The notes below the pieces were generated by a model. The model searched no databases and had not been told where the DNA came from. It saw only the letters and a list, made by a program, of their open reading frames with translations. Shown here piece by piece: positions 1 to 7,389 of a stretch of 64,000 nt of DNA. Made by a program: the position numbers and the translations under genes. Location of the stretch: NCBI RefSeq assembly GCF_900103605.1, contig NZ_FNHY01000007.1:186001-250000 (forward strand). Direction: 5' to 3'. This stretch comes from Psychrobacillus sp. OK028. Its GTDB lineage: Bacteria; Bacillota; Bacilli; Bacillales_A; Planococcaceae. Numbering within the stretch: the first letter of the stretch is position 1; each line of letters begins with the position of its first letter.

Positions 1-397
1 CCATTTGTGGATTGTAGATAAAGCTGAATAATAAAGCAATTACAGAGATGGATACCATAACTGGTATAAAATATATAACCCTTAGAGCCGGGGCGAATTT
101 TCTAAATAAACGATCTTCCAAGATAGATGCAAGCACCAATGCAAAAAATACTTGGAAAATAACAGAAATGACTGCGTATTTGATATTGTTTATTAAAGCG
201 ATAACGATAACTTTGTCATTAAATAATTCGATGAAATGTTTGAAGCCAACAAATTCCTTTGACTGAGAAAATACACTAAAATCAAAAAAACTGTTATAAA
301 AGTTCTGAATAAGGGGTATATAGACAAAGACCCCTAAGAAAAGCAGGCTTGGTAACAAGAAAAGGACGGGTATAATTTTGATTCTTTTTAAAATCAT
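1..397 (-). CDS. frlN: Sugar ABC transporter permease, partial (FrlN-like, MalF family)
   Basis: The reading frame opens with an ATG preceded by AGAAGGTAGG and runs off the left edge of the window, leaving about 132 N-terminal residues. The protein starts with a short basic stretch and a long hydrophobic helix (about residues 9-30), then a periplasmic-type loop and two further hydrophobic segments. This is the usual N-terminal layout of MalF-type sugar permeases. It follows the binding-protein gene after a 64-bp gap holding a hairpin. The order deglycase, binding protein, permease is that of the B. subtilis frlB-frlO-frlN operon, so the inferred role is membrane passage of fructosamines. Family assignment is firm; substrate rests on synteny. 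Confidence 0.8.
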   Translation of the reverse strand, partial: MILKRIKIIPVLFLLPSLLFLGVFVYIPLIQNFYNSFFDFSVFSQSKEFVGFKHFIELFNDKVIVIALINNIKYAVISVIFQVFFALVLASILEDRLFRKFAPALRVIYFIPVMVSISVIALLFSFIYNPQM

Positions 398-425
398 CTG
401 AGCGACCTACCTTCTGTTTAAGATT

Positions 426-450
426 CAGGTCCAGCGGCACACTGGACCTG
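426..450 (-). terminator. Intercistronic hairpin between binding protein and permease
   Basis: Two perfect 9-base arms, CAGGTCCAG and CTGGACCTG, flank a 7-base loop. On the transcribed strand the stem is not followed by a clean U-run. It is therefore more likely an mRNA-stabilising or partly terminating hairpin that raises binding-protein expression over the permease, as seen in many sugar ABC operons. Confidence 0.6.
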
Positions 451-460
451 AAAGAAAGAA

Positions 461-1732
461 TTAGTGAAGCTTTTTCGCAGCTTCTTGGACTTCTTGCAAC
501 ACATCTTCAGGGGTCTTTACACCTGTGGCGATATCTTGACCACCACGCATAAATACATCTGCTACGTTGATATCTACTGCATTGTCAAACCAAGGTGCAG
601 TTGCGGATGCATTTAGAATAATGTCATATGCTTCTAAGCTTGTAGGGTTAGATGTTTCTTCCGTTACCCCACCATTAATTGCATTCAATTGACCGTCAAC
701 AGTTGTAAACTCTTTTGCCGTCTCAGCTGAAGTTAAGAACTTCAAGAACTCGACAGCTTCTGGCGGAGCATTTTTACTTAGCATCCATCCTTCTGGTGCT
801 CCAGTCAATGCTTTCTGATCTCCTTTTCCACCCTCAACTTCAGGGAAGTTAAAGAAACCAAACTCAAAATCAGAAGCGTCCTGAACCATTTTCACTTCTG
901 CAAATTGCATGTAAAGAACAGGAATCTCACCTGCTGCAAACATGTTACGAGCAGCCTCATGGTCAATTGCAGTTGATACGTCACCCATGTAGCTCGTTAA
1001 CTCTTTCCAAATCTCTAGTCCACGAACGTAACCCTTATCTGTGAACTCTCCTGTTTTTGCAGCATAATCTTTTTCAAGTACAGCTGGGTCTACCACACGT
1101 TGAAAAATTGTTCCTAAGTAGTGAGAGATTGCCCAAGTATTAGTAAGTCCTTCGACTAATGGCGTCTCATATCCTGCAGCCTGTAGTTCATCAAGAGCTT
1201 TAATGAACTGTTCATAGGTTTGAGGAACTTCTAGATTGTTCTTTTCAAAGATCTCTTTGTTGTAGAAGAAAGCTTTGCCATCTACTGTAAAAGGAACACC
1301 ATATGTCACATCATCAAATGTAAAGCCCCCAAACTGAGACTCCAAAACCTCACCAGACCATTCCGTGTCATCTGATAGAATATCGTTAAGTTCCATGATA
1401 CGGCCAGAGCTCACAAGATTTTCGGCAAAAGAATCTGACCATGAAGTGAAAATATCAGGGAGTTCGTCATTCGATACAAGCACTCGAATCTTCTCTTTGT
1501 ATGAATCATTCAACACTTGGTCTACATTAATCTTGACTCCTGGATTAGCAGCTTCAAATTCCTTGATTTTATCATCATAGAAAGACTTTCTTGGTTCATT
1601 TGGCCAACGATGGAAGAAATCGATCTCTACCACATCACCTTCTGCACCTTGCGCTTCATCTTCATTACTACAAGCACCTAATAATATTCCCACAACCAAC
1701 AAACTGAACAACAGCCAATATGTCTTCTTCAC
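461..1732 (-). CDS. frlO: Sugar-type ABC transporter substrate-binding lipoprotein (FrlO-like)
   Basis: This 423-residue protein has a lipoprotein signal peptide: a basic start, a hydrophobic core and a lipobox LLGAC with Cys21. An acidic linker and a family-1 extracellular solute-binding fold follow, with aromatic residues typical of sugar binders. It would be anchored outside the membrane and deliver ligand to the permease encoded next. It lies 47 bp downstream of the FrlB-like deglycase gene in the same order as B. subtilis frlB-frlO, so fructosamines (glycated amino acids) are the likely ligands. The ligand itself cannot be read from the sequence; another amino sugar remains possible. Confidence 0.85.
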   Translation of the reverse strand: MKKTYWLLFSLLVVGILLGACSNEDEAQGAEGDVVEIDFFHRWPNEPRKSFYDDKIKEFEAANPGVKINVDQVLNDSYKEKIRVLVSNDELPDIFTSWSDSFAENLVSSGRIMELNDILSDDTEWSGEVLESQFGGFTFDDVTYGVPFTVDGKAFFYNKEIFEKNNLEVPQTYEQFIKALDELQAAGYETPLVEGLTNTWAISHYLGTIFQRVVDPAVLEKDYAAKTGEFTDKGYVRGLEIWKELTSYMGDVSTAIDHEAARNMFAAGEIPVLYMQFAEVKMVQDASDFEFGFFNFPEVEGGKGDQKALTGAPEGWMLSKNAPPEAVEFLKFLTSAETAKEFTTVDGQLNAINGGVTEETSNPTSLEAYDIILNASATAPWFDNAVDINVADVFMRGGQDIATGVKTPEDVLQEVQEAAKKLH

Positions 1733-1779
1733 TAATTCTTCACCCCTTGATTCCTTAGTTTAATCGAAAAGACTGAATA

Positions 1780-2811
1780 TTAATATTCCATTTTCCACAT
1801 ATAACGACGTACAGATAACGGATGTCCTGTATGTTCTGCTAAACCGTCCGCGTAAAGACGCATAACCGGCCCTGCAAGCAATGGTCCAAAAAATTCACGA
1901 AGGTCTTCATCTGTTTGCCCATAATCAAAGTTTTGCACATCTATTACTTCGACTTTGTCACTGTACTTGGTTACAAAGTCTAGTGCACGTTGGTCTAGTG
2001 GACGGCTAGTTCCTTCACCCATCACTACAAGGAAAGGTACGTTATCATCTGTAATCTCAAATGGACCATGGAAGTATTCTCCGGCATGAATGGCATTTGA
2101 GTGGATCCATAACATTTCCATCAGTAGACAGCTCGTAAATGAGTAGGCGTGTGAATAATATGCTCCACTTGCCATTGTGTAGATAATTTCCTCACGCTTG
2201 TTCTTTTTACCAAATACATCTGCTTGAACGGAGAACTTCTCCACATTCTTTTCAATCAAAGATTGGATTGTCTTTAATTGTTCAACTACGCGTTCAAATT
2301 TTTGGTTCGGTTCTAACTGATTCAATAATTTAAAGATGAATGTATAATACATCCCTAATTCACCATCGATAGCATTTGAACCGTCTTTATAATTATAGTG
2401 AATGACATATTCTGCAGCCTTTGCTAATGGTGACTCTAAATCCATCGTTATAGCGACAGTTAGTGCACCTTTCTTTTTAGCAAATGATGCGGCCTCTACT
2501 GTCTCGGGAGTAGTTCCAGAATGAGAACGTAAGATCACTAGACTCTTTTCACTTAAAATCTTTGGCGATCTGTGAATGAATTCATTTGATGTATACGTTG
2601 CTGTCGGTAAAGACAGTTCACGCGAAACGTAATAATCACCAGATGACAATGATGCCATCGATCCACCACAAGCAACGAAGAAGATATTTTGAACATCATG
2701 TCCCTGTACTGCTTGAAGAGCTTTCTCGATTTGTTCTGCATGCTCCTTTCTCATTTCAACAGAAACTGCTGAACTGTTCTTTTGATTGATTTCAGGTTGA
2801 GTCTGTACCAA
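1780..2811 (-). CDS. frlB: Fructosamine-6-phosphate deglycase, SIS-domain protein (FrlB)
   Basis: FrlB cleaves 6-phosphofructosamines to glucose 6-phosphate and a free amino acid in the cytoplasm. The protein carries two sugar isomerase (SIS) folds. Segments I recall from B. subtilis FrlB are nearly unchanged: FFVACGGS near the N-terminus, SHSGTTPETV in the first SIS phosphate loop, HAGEYFHGPFEI in the second, and the C-terminal RRYMWKMEY. I chose the TTG start because GGAGG lies 8 bases before it; an ATG 15 bases upstream overlaps that Shine-Dalgarno sequence. The product is about 343 residues. It is the first gene of the operon, directly behind a strong promoter and palindrome. The kinase gene frlD is expected beyond the window. 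Confidence 0.88.
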   Translation of the reverse strand: MVQTQPEINQKNSSAVSVEMRKEHAEQIEKALQAVQGHDVQNIFFVACGGSMASLSSGDYYVSRELSLPTATYTSNEFIHRSPKILSEKSLVILRSHSGTTPETVEAASFAKKKGALTVAITMDLESPLAKAAEYVIHYNYKDGSNAIDGELGMYYTFIFKLLNQLEPNQKFERVVEQLKTIQSLIEKNVEKFSVQADVFGKKNKREEIIYTMASGAYYSHAYSFTSCLLMEMLWIHSNAIHAGEYFHGPFEITDDNVPFLVVMGEGTSRPLDQRALDFVTKYSDKVEVIDVQNFDYGQTDEDLREFFGPLLAGPVMRLYADGLAEHTGHPLSVRRYMWKMEY

Positions 2812-2839
2812 AAGTAACACCTCCATTTTTTATAACGTC

Positions 2840-2853
2840 ATATAACGTTATAT
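2840..2853. promoter_or_regulatory. Candidate repressor operator of the frl operon
   Basis: ATATAACGTTATAT is a perfect 14-bp palindrome. A second half copy (TATAACGT) lies immediately beside it at 2831-2838. It sits just downstream of the predicted -10, over the expected transcription start, where a repressor would block initiation. In B. subtilis the frl operon is controlled by the GntR-type repressor FrlR; no such gene lies in this window, so the binding protein is inferred. Confidence 0.6.
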
Positions 2854-2860
2854 TAATTTT

Positions 2861-2889
2861 ATAATAGATTTATACTTCCGAAAAGTCAA
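2861..2889 (-). promoter_or_regulatory. Sigma-A promoter of the frl operon
   Basis: On the minus strand TTGACT and TATTAT are separated by exactly 17 bases, close to the vegetative consensus. The expected start falls within the adjacent palindrome, and the Shine-Dalgarno sequence follows about 25 bases later. Confidence 0.75.
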
Positions 2890-2910
2890 TAGTTTTTAAA
2901 TTTTCTGTTA

Positions 2911-2950
2911 ATATACTTAAAACCCTTGTTAATACTGACTTTAAGTATAT
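2911..2950. repeat. 11-bp inverted repeat upstream of the frl promoter
   Basis: ATATACTTAAA (2911-2921) and TTTAAGTATAT (2940-2950) are perfect inverted arms around an 18-base spacer. The element lies upstream of the -35 box and could be an additional regulator site or a hairpin. Apart from this and the small gene's terminator, I see nothing in 2890-3055. Confidence 0.5.
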
Positions 2951-3060
2951 AAATTGAATGATTGAGGAATAAAATATTTTTTCTTCTCAGGTTTTTTGAG
3001 ACAGATCAGCAAAGAAATTTCTCAATCTTACATGCTCACGACTAGTTGTACAATAGAAAA

Positions 3061-3106
3061 AAACACCTTTCGTTTAGGTATTGTCTATACCTAACGAAAA
3101 GTGTTT
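3061..3106 (-). terminator. Rho-independent terminator of the 52-residue gene
   Basis: A long stem pairs AAACACTTTTCGTTAGGTAT with its near-complement across a short loop. On the minus strand it is followed by an uninterrupted U-run, and it starts about 12 bases after the stop codon. Confidence 0.8.
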
Positions 3107-3118
3107 CATGGTATCCTC

Positions 3119-3277
3119 TTATCTTCCGCCGCTTTCATCCACTTGATGATCATGTTGACCTTCTTTTACTTGAAGTTCTTCTTTCTGTTTGTCACTTAGC
3201 TCGTTCGACTTGCCTTGCTCAACATTTTGTTCTTTTTGGTTTGAATTTTCCTTTTCAGGATTCGTCTCATTTTTCAT
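3119..3277 (-). CDS. Small hydrophilic protein of 52 residues, unknown function
   Basis: An ATG 7 bases behind GGAAGG opens a 52-codon frame that ends just before a strong terminator, so this looks like a genuine monocistronic small gene. The product is almost entirely charged and polar (Glu, Lys, Gln, Asn), starts MKNETNPEKE, has the segment LSDKQKEELQ and ends QVDESGGR. It has no hydrophobic segment and no cysteine and is probably disordered or a single helix. I do not recognise the family. Small hydrophilic proteins of this kind in Bacillales are often stress or spore proteins, but nothing here proves that. Confidence 0.65.
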   Translation of the reverse strand: MKNETNPEKENSNQKEQNVEQGKSNELSDKQKEELQVKEGQHDHQVDESGGR

Positions 3278-3371
3278 CACATTCACCTTCCTTATATTCT
3301 TCTATTATCTCTTTTCCCTAAATGAGTTGTTTCTAACATTTTTCTTTATAAACTTAGCCCTCAAAAAAAAC

Positions 3372-3399
3372 ACAGCCATCTGCATAAGCATTTGGCTGT
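3372..3399 (-). terminator. Rho-independent terminator of the alpha/beta hydrolase gene
   Basis: ACAGCCA and TGGCTGT form the outer stem, with inner pairing TGC/GCA. On the minus strand eight or more T residues follow immediately. Confidence 0.85.
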
Positions 3400-3415
3400 T
3401 AAGTAAATCGATTCC

Positions 3416-4249
3416 TCAAAGGAACTTTTTATCGGACAAAAAACCATCTACCAGCTCATTAAACCGGTCACTATGCTCCCAGAACATCAAATGTCCCCCT
3501 AGTACTTCTATAGAGGATTTTGGAGAAACGTTTTGTGTAAATTTGATCGCTGTTGTCGACCAATGTTCAGCAACAACAGTCAATGTGGGTACTGTTTCAC
3601 TAGCAATCCTCGCTTCTTCACGATAATCAGAGAACATACCGGAAGCAAATAAATTCGCAGCAATATAATATGGCGTTTTTAAAGACTGCTCGACTAGCCA
3701 ATTCAACTCGTCCTCACTAACTTCACGTTGCACCATCACGCCCGTAGTATATGCCTTTATAAATTCGCGTTGACCTGCTGGATTACGTAAGTAAGTGTTA
3801 TAGATGGCACCAATATCATTAAGAGGACCTTCCACCCAATCTTCTACATCGTTTGTTGATAATGCCTTAGGTGACATATCAATGAAAATAAGAGATTTTA
3901 CATTGTCATAGCCGTTCTGTTTAAGATATTCCCAAACTGTTAAGCAGCCGAATGACCAGCCTGCCAGTGTCACATTCTTTAATTCTAATGTATCGATTAC
4001 CTTTGCCAAATCTGCTCCGTGTGTAACATAATCGTTTCCTTGTAATGTTATCGATGAACGACCATGACTTCTTGGATCAATAACAATGACTCGATTTGTT
4101 TTGGCGAAATGCTCGACTTGATGGGTAAACACTTCGGTTGTAAATGTAAAGCCAGGAATAAAAACAATAGGGTCCCCACTGCCTACATCTTGCACATATA
4201 ATTCTACACCAGGATCTACTTCCACATACTTTCTTTCCGATACTGTCAT
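3416..4249 (-). CDS. Alpha/beta-fold hydrolase
   Basis: This 277-residue protein has the alpha/beta hydrolase signature. There is an oxyanion-side segment FIPGFTF near residue 32, a DPRSHGRS strand turn near 58-65, the nucleophile elbow GWSFG with Ser99, and a C-terminal GGHLMFWEH with the probable catalytic His253. The usual third member of the triad could be Glu228 in VVAEHWS. No signal peptide is present, so it should be cytoplasmic. Close family members include esterases, haloperoxidase-like and dienelactone-type hydrolases; the substrate cannot be named. It appears monocistronic, with its own terminator, and is not obviously linked to the neighbouring SDR gene. Confidence 0.85.
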   Translation of the reverse strand: MTVSERKYVEVDPGVELYVQDVGSGDPIVFIPGFTFTTEVFTHQVEHFAKTNRVIVIDPRSHGRSSITLQGNDYVTHGADLAKVIDTLELKNVTLAGWSFGCLTVWEYLKQNGYDNVKSLIFIDMSPKALSTNDVEDWVEGPLNDIGAIYNTYLRNPAGQREFIKAYTTGVMVQREVSEDELNWLVEQSLKTPYYIAANLFASGMFSDYREEARIASETVPTLTVVAEHWSTTAIKFTQNVSPKSSIEVLGGHLMFWEHSDRFNELVDGFLSDKKFL

Positions 4250-4371
4250 ATACTAGCCCCCTTATATTAAGAGCAGCAATCCTTGTCCACTCTTCGTTAA
4301 ATACAGCCTATTCGATGAATGTAGCAAAGATTCCTTTTCTCTTAATAAATACGCTTCCTGTCACAAACAAA

Positions 4372-4411
4372 AAGAGCTCGCAAAAGTGATAAACCACTCC
4401 CACAAGCTCTT
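4372..4411 (-). terminator. Terminator of the SDR gene
   Basis: AAGAGCT and AGCTCTT arms enclose an inner AGTG/CACT pairing. The minus-strand product continues with a T-rich tail (TTTTTGTTTG). It starts about 24 bases after the SDR stop codon. Confidence 0.7.
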
Positions 4412-4434
4412 ATAATTAATCTCTCAACTCTTTT

Positions 4435-5184
4435 TTATTTCGCTGTTACTCCGCCATCCACCGGTAACTCGATACCTGTAATATGGCTTGCTTCGTCTGA
4501 TGCTAAGAACAATACTGCTGTTGCCACTTCTTCTGCTTTTCCAAGGTTCGGAAGAGCAATTTGAGATAAGAAATAGTTTTTGAAATCAGGATGTTCCATA
4601 TGTGGTGCACTCATAGGTGTGACGATATAGCCAGGATGTACGGAGTTCACTCGGATGTTTTGCTTACCATAGTCAACAGCTGCTGCTTTTGTGATGGAAC
4701 GGACAGCACCTTTAGAAGCTGTATAAGCACCTGCTCCTGCCATACCAGTTAGCGCAGAGATAGAAGAGATGTTCACGATAGAACCTCCCTCGTTTTTCTC
4801 CATTAAAGGAATCGCAAGTTGCATTCCAAGCATCGTACCGTTGATGTTGATAGCATACGTACGTGCCCAGTCTTCTTCTGTCTGTTCCATGAAATCCTTA
4901 GCTAATGAAATTCCTGCATTGTTTACTAAAATATCTAATTTACCAAATGCTGCTGTTGTTTTAGTATATACATTTTCCCAGTCTTCTTTAGAAGCAACAT
5001 TATGTTTAATAGCAATTGCTTCGCCGCCTGATTCTTTGATCTGCGTAACCACTGCTTCTACTGCTTCAAAGTTGATGTCTGTCGCAACAACTTTCGCACC
5101 TTCTCTTGCAAACAAAAGTGCTTCTGCTTCGCCCATTCCGCTTCCTGCTCCTGTAATGACTGCTACTTTACCTGCTAATCTCAT
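4435..5184 (-). CDS. Short-chain dehydrogenase/reductase (SDR)
   Basis: A classical SDR of about 249 residues. It has the NAD(P)-binding glycine motif TGAGSGMG near the N-terminus, NNAG in the fourth strand, a catalytic Ser in NISSISALTG, and the YTASK pair. The C-terminal ending GIELPVDGG is typical of the FabG/glucose-dehydrogenase branch. The acidic residue after the second strand (ATDIN) favours NAD over NADP. I chose the start at MRLAGKVAVI because GAGGTGA precedes it at ideal spacing; a frame extension further upstream would run into the operator. It is transcribed divergently from a TetR gene and probably controlled by it. The substrate is unknown. Confidence 0.88.
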   Translation of the reverse strand: MRLAGKVAVITGAGSGMGEAEALLFAREGAKVVATDINFEAVEAVVTQIKESGGEAIAIKHNVASKEDWENVYTKTTAAFGKLDILVNNAGISLAKDFMEQTEEDWARTYAININGTMLGMQLAIPLMEKNEGGSIVNISSISALTGMAGAGAYTASKGAVRSITKAAAVDYGKQNIRVNSVHPGYIVTPMSAPHMEHPDFKNYFLSQIALPNLGKAEEVATAVLFLASDEASHITGIELPVDGGVTAK

Positions 5185-5208
5185 TTTATTCACCTCATGT
5201 TTAAATTT

Positions 5209-5225
5209 TGATAGTCTAACTATCA
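5209..5225. promoter_or_regulatory. Candidate TetR-family operator between SDR and tetR
   Basis: TGATAGT-CTA-ACTATCA is a perfect inverted repeat with 7-base arms and a 3-base centre, the size typical of TetR-family sites. It lies in the SDR leader just downstream of a plausible minus-strand promoter (TTGCAT, 17 bases, TAAAAT). The plus-strand TATAAT at 5270-5275 probably serves the regulator gene. Confidence 0.65.
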
Positions 5226-5331
5226 TTTATTTTACTCCTCAAAATAATCAAATGCAAACTTAAACGATGTATAATATAGAAAAGCGTAAATGCCGATGTC
5301 CACCCTGAGTAAAAACAAAGGAGGTTATCCA

Positions 5332-5976
5332 ATGCCACTTAGTGTTCGGGAACAAAATAAATCTACACGTTATCAACATATCATCTCTACAGCTGAGCGC
5401 TTATTTCTTGAACTTGGATTAGATAGCGTCCAAATGCAAGACGTAGCCAAGGAGGCAGAAGTCGGAGTTGCCACCGTTTTTCGGTACTTCCCTAAAAAGG
5501 ACAAACTGATTGTTGCTGTTGCTATTCAAATCTTAGAAAGAATACTTCCTGCATTCGAACAGATCGCCTCCTCACCTAAAAGTGCATATGAACGGTTAGA
5601 GGATGTGTTGACATATTTACTTGAAGATCCAGCTGAGAGTAACTCTTCTAAGTTTCGGGAAGCTTTTGAAAGCTATGCTTCCTTTACGAAAGAGCCGTTA
5701 CCAGATATTGAAGACTATATAGAAATCCAAAGACAAATTAGCGATAGCCTTAACCCAATTTTAGAAGATGCGAAGACAGACGGCTCGATTCGAACAGACC
5801 TAGCCGTTAAAGAAACCCTTATTACGATCATTAATACGTTTGGTAATTTCGTAAACAATGTCGTCTTGAAAGCACCGATCTCTTTTTTGGAGGAAGATAT
5901 TGAACCACAGATCCAGCAACGTGTATTGAAAGATATTCTTTTATCGTATGTACGACCTGTTTCTCCACCAAATTAA
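5332..5976 (+). CDS. TetR/AcrR-family transcriptional regulator
   Basis: This 214-residue protein begins with a TetR helix-turn-helix (about residues 12-58). It reads QHIISTAERLFLELGLDSVQ, then VGVATVFRYFPKKDKL, the diagnostic recognition helix and following turn. The rest is an all-alpha ligand-binding and dimerisation domain. The ATG is preceded by AAAGGAGG at optimal distance, which outweighs an earlier in-frame ATG. It probably represses the divergent SDR gene and itself through the shared palindrome, and may also control the reductase gene that follows 16 bases downstream. The ligand is unknown. Confidence 0.9.
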   Translation: MPLSVREQNKSTRYQHIISTAERLFLELGLDSVQMQDVAKEAEVGVATVFRYFPKKDKLIVAVAIQILERILPAFEQIASSPKSAYERLEDVLTYLLEDPAESNSSKFREAFESYASFTKEPLPDIEDYIEIQRQISDSLNPILEDAKTDGSIRTDLAVKETLITIINTFGNFVNNVVLKAPISFLEEDIEPQIQQRVLKDILLSYVRPVSPPN

Positions 5977-5992
5977 TCAAAGGAGGCTAATG

Positions 5993-6523
5993 ATGACTAA
6001 AAGAAAACTCGTATTGTTTATAGCGACAAGCTTGGATGGGTATATTGCGACGGAAGATGATTCTTTGGAATGGCTATTTAAGGTAGATGGTGAAGGTGAT
6101 AATGGTTATTCTGAATTCTATGAAACAGTAGATACAGTTATCATGGGCAGACGCACCTATGATTGGCTACTGGAACAAGAGCTGGAAAGCTTTCCTTACG
6201 AGGGGAAGGAATGCTATGTTTTCTCTAGAAAGCTCAGTGAAGATAATGAAAATGTCCAATTCTTCAGTGGGGATGTAGGAGCCTTGACGAATCAGTTGAA
6301 AAACAAAGAAGGAAAAAATATTTGGGTAATGGGCGGTGGAGATTTAATCCATTCATTTATCAAAGAAAGATTAGTGGATGAACTAATTGTTACTGTCTCT
6401 CCCGTGTTAATAGGAAAAGGAATCCCTTTGTTTAAAGAATTCGATTTTGAAATAGAGCTTACCTTAAAGAGCATTAATCGTTTTAATCAATTTGCGGAGT
6501 TGCATTACGAAGTAAAAAAATAA
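5993..6523 (+). CDS. Dihydrofolate reductase-like (RibD C-terminal fold) protein
   Basis: A 176-residue protein of the YyaP/YwjB type. It shows LFIATSLDGYIA at the N-terminus, VIMGRRTYDW, and IWVMGGGDLI near the middle, the NADPH-binding features of the DHFR/RibD-C superfamily. Two adjacent ATG codons are possible; the second has the better 6-base spacing from AAAGGAGG. Its ribosome-binding site lies just after the tetR stop codon, so the two genes form one transcript ending at a strong terminator. The family is often found beside regulators as a general reductase. It is unlikely to be the main dihydrofolate reductase, and no folate-specific context is present. Confidence 0.82.
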   Translation: MTKRKLVLFIATSLDGYIATEDDSLEWLFKVDGEGDNGYSEFYETVDTVIMGRRTYDWLLEQELESFPYEGKECYVFSRKLSEDNENVQFFSGDVGALTNQLKNKEGKNIWVMGGGDLIHSFIKERLVDELIVTVSPVLIGKGIPLFKEFDFEIELTLKSINRFNQFAELHYEVKK

Positions 6524-6951
6524 ACAAAAAGGACAAGACAGTGAGCGGATTCATCTGTCTTGTCTTTTTTATTACCTAATGTATAGGCATCATTTTTATA
6601 ATATAATCCAGTACCGCTTAACTGCAGCAAGGTAGTTACGATATACTTTTTTCCTAGCTCATCATCATCGAAGCACTTTTCATCGAAGATGTGACCTCTC
6701 TCTCTAAAAAATGTATACCATTTACCTTCTTCCTCATAATAATGGAAGTCTTCAGCTAGAGAATTCTTGCCCGTTGAATCACTGTGTGGAATTCCATGGA
6801 TAGTGGTATACTCATATACTTCTTCAGGGCTTACCGTAAAAACCTCTACATATTTACGGGTCCTCATATCTTTGACACCTAGCGTTTCACAAGCAAAGTC
6901 TAATGCTTTCCCAGAGAGCAAAACTTTTATCTGTGTTTCTTTATCAACCAA
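6505..6951 (-). CDS. Hypothetical protein, unknown family
   Basis: A 148-residue soluble protein that I do not recognise. It has a mixed alpha/beta composition with many acidic and aromatic residues (VEVFTVSPEEVYEYT, EEEGKWYTFFRERGHIF) and no signal or membrane segment. I favour the TTG start because AAGGAG sits 8 bases upstream. A second TTG directly abutting the previous stop would add 11 residues. The last 20 or so codons read through the terminator of the convergent reductase gene and overlap that gene by 19 bases, so the original C-terminus may have been altered. It follows the 75-residue gene and is probably co-transcribed with it. Confidence 0.6.
   Translation of the reverse strand: MVDKETQIKVLLSGKALDFACETLGVKDMRTRKYVEVFTVSPEEVYEYTTIHGIPHSDSTGKNSLAEDFHYYEEEGKWYTFFRERGHIFDEKCFDDDELGKKYIVTTLLQLSGTGLYYKNDAYTLGNKKDKTDESAHCLVLFVYFFTS
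6532..6570 (+). terminator. Terminator of the tetR-reductase transcript
   Basis: GACAAGACAG and CTGTCTTGTC are perfect 10-base arms followed by six T residues. The element lies inside the 3' end of the convergent minus-strand gene. Confidence 0.88.
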
Positions 6952-6984
6952 AGGTATCCACTCCTTATTACGAGTTGGTTTCAA

Positions 6985-7212
6985 TTATTCACTTTTCTTC
7001 TTCTTATCTATGCGGTGATATTCGGAAATTTGGGTCACTCGAACTCCACTAGTATTTAGTTCGTGGTAAATCCCTCTGCTATCTGTGAAAGAAATATATC
7101 CATCTCGTTCTTTTTGGATGAGCTCTTCGGCTTTTTCTTGAGACTCGGCAAAGATGAACCTTCTAATGTAATGCTCTTCGTCAAAGAAGTAAGTTACTTT
7201 GAATTCTTTCAC
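6985..7212 (-). CDS. Small hypothetical protein (75 residues)
   Basis: A GTG start lies 8 bases behind a strong GGAGGG. The product begins MKEFKVTYFFDEEHYIRRF, followed by a helix rich in Glu/Gln/Lys and a basic C-terminus (RIDKKKKSE). The pattern of a beta strand, an amphipathic helix (AESQEKAEELIQKE) and further strands suggests a compact small domain. I cannot name the family. It is the first gene of a two-gene transcript with the 148-residue hypothetical gene, whose possible upstream start directly abuts its stop codon. Function unknown. Confidence 0.7.
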   Translation of the reverse strand: MKEFKVTYFFDEEHYIRRFIFAESQEKAEELIQKERDGYISFTDSRGIYHELNTSGVRVTQISEYHRIDKKKKSE

Positions 7213-7331
7213 GCCTTATCCCTCCTGTCCTATACTTTCTGTTAGTATAACTTGGTATCCGTCAGTCTAAACTCCCGGAAAAGCTGTATATACCTTAAAT
7301 TAAAAACCATTATTTACCGAAGTTCTATTTA

Positions 7332-7358
7332 TAAATCTATCTAATCACAAGCCGATAT
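7332..7358 (+). promoter_or_regulatory. Sigma-D (motility) promoter of the chemoreceptor gene
   Basis: TAAA, exactly 15 bases, then GCCGATAT matches the B. subtilis sigma-D consensus completely. The start of translation is 31 bases downstream, behind AGGAGG. Confidence 0.9.
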
Positions 7359-7389
7359 ATATACTAATAGATAAATAGGAGGCATCATT

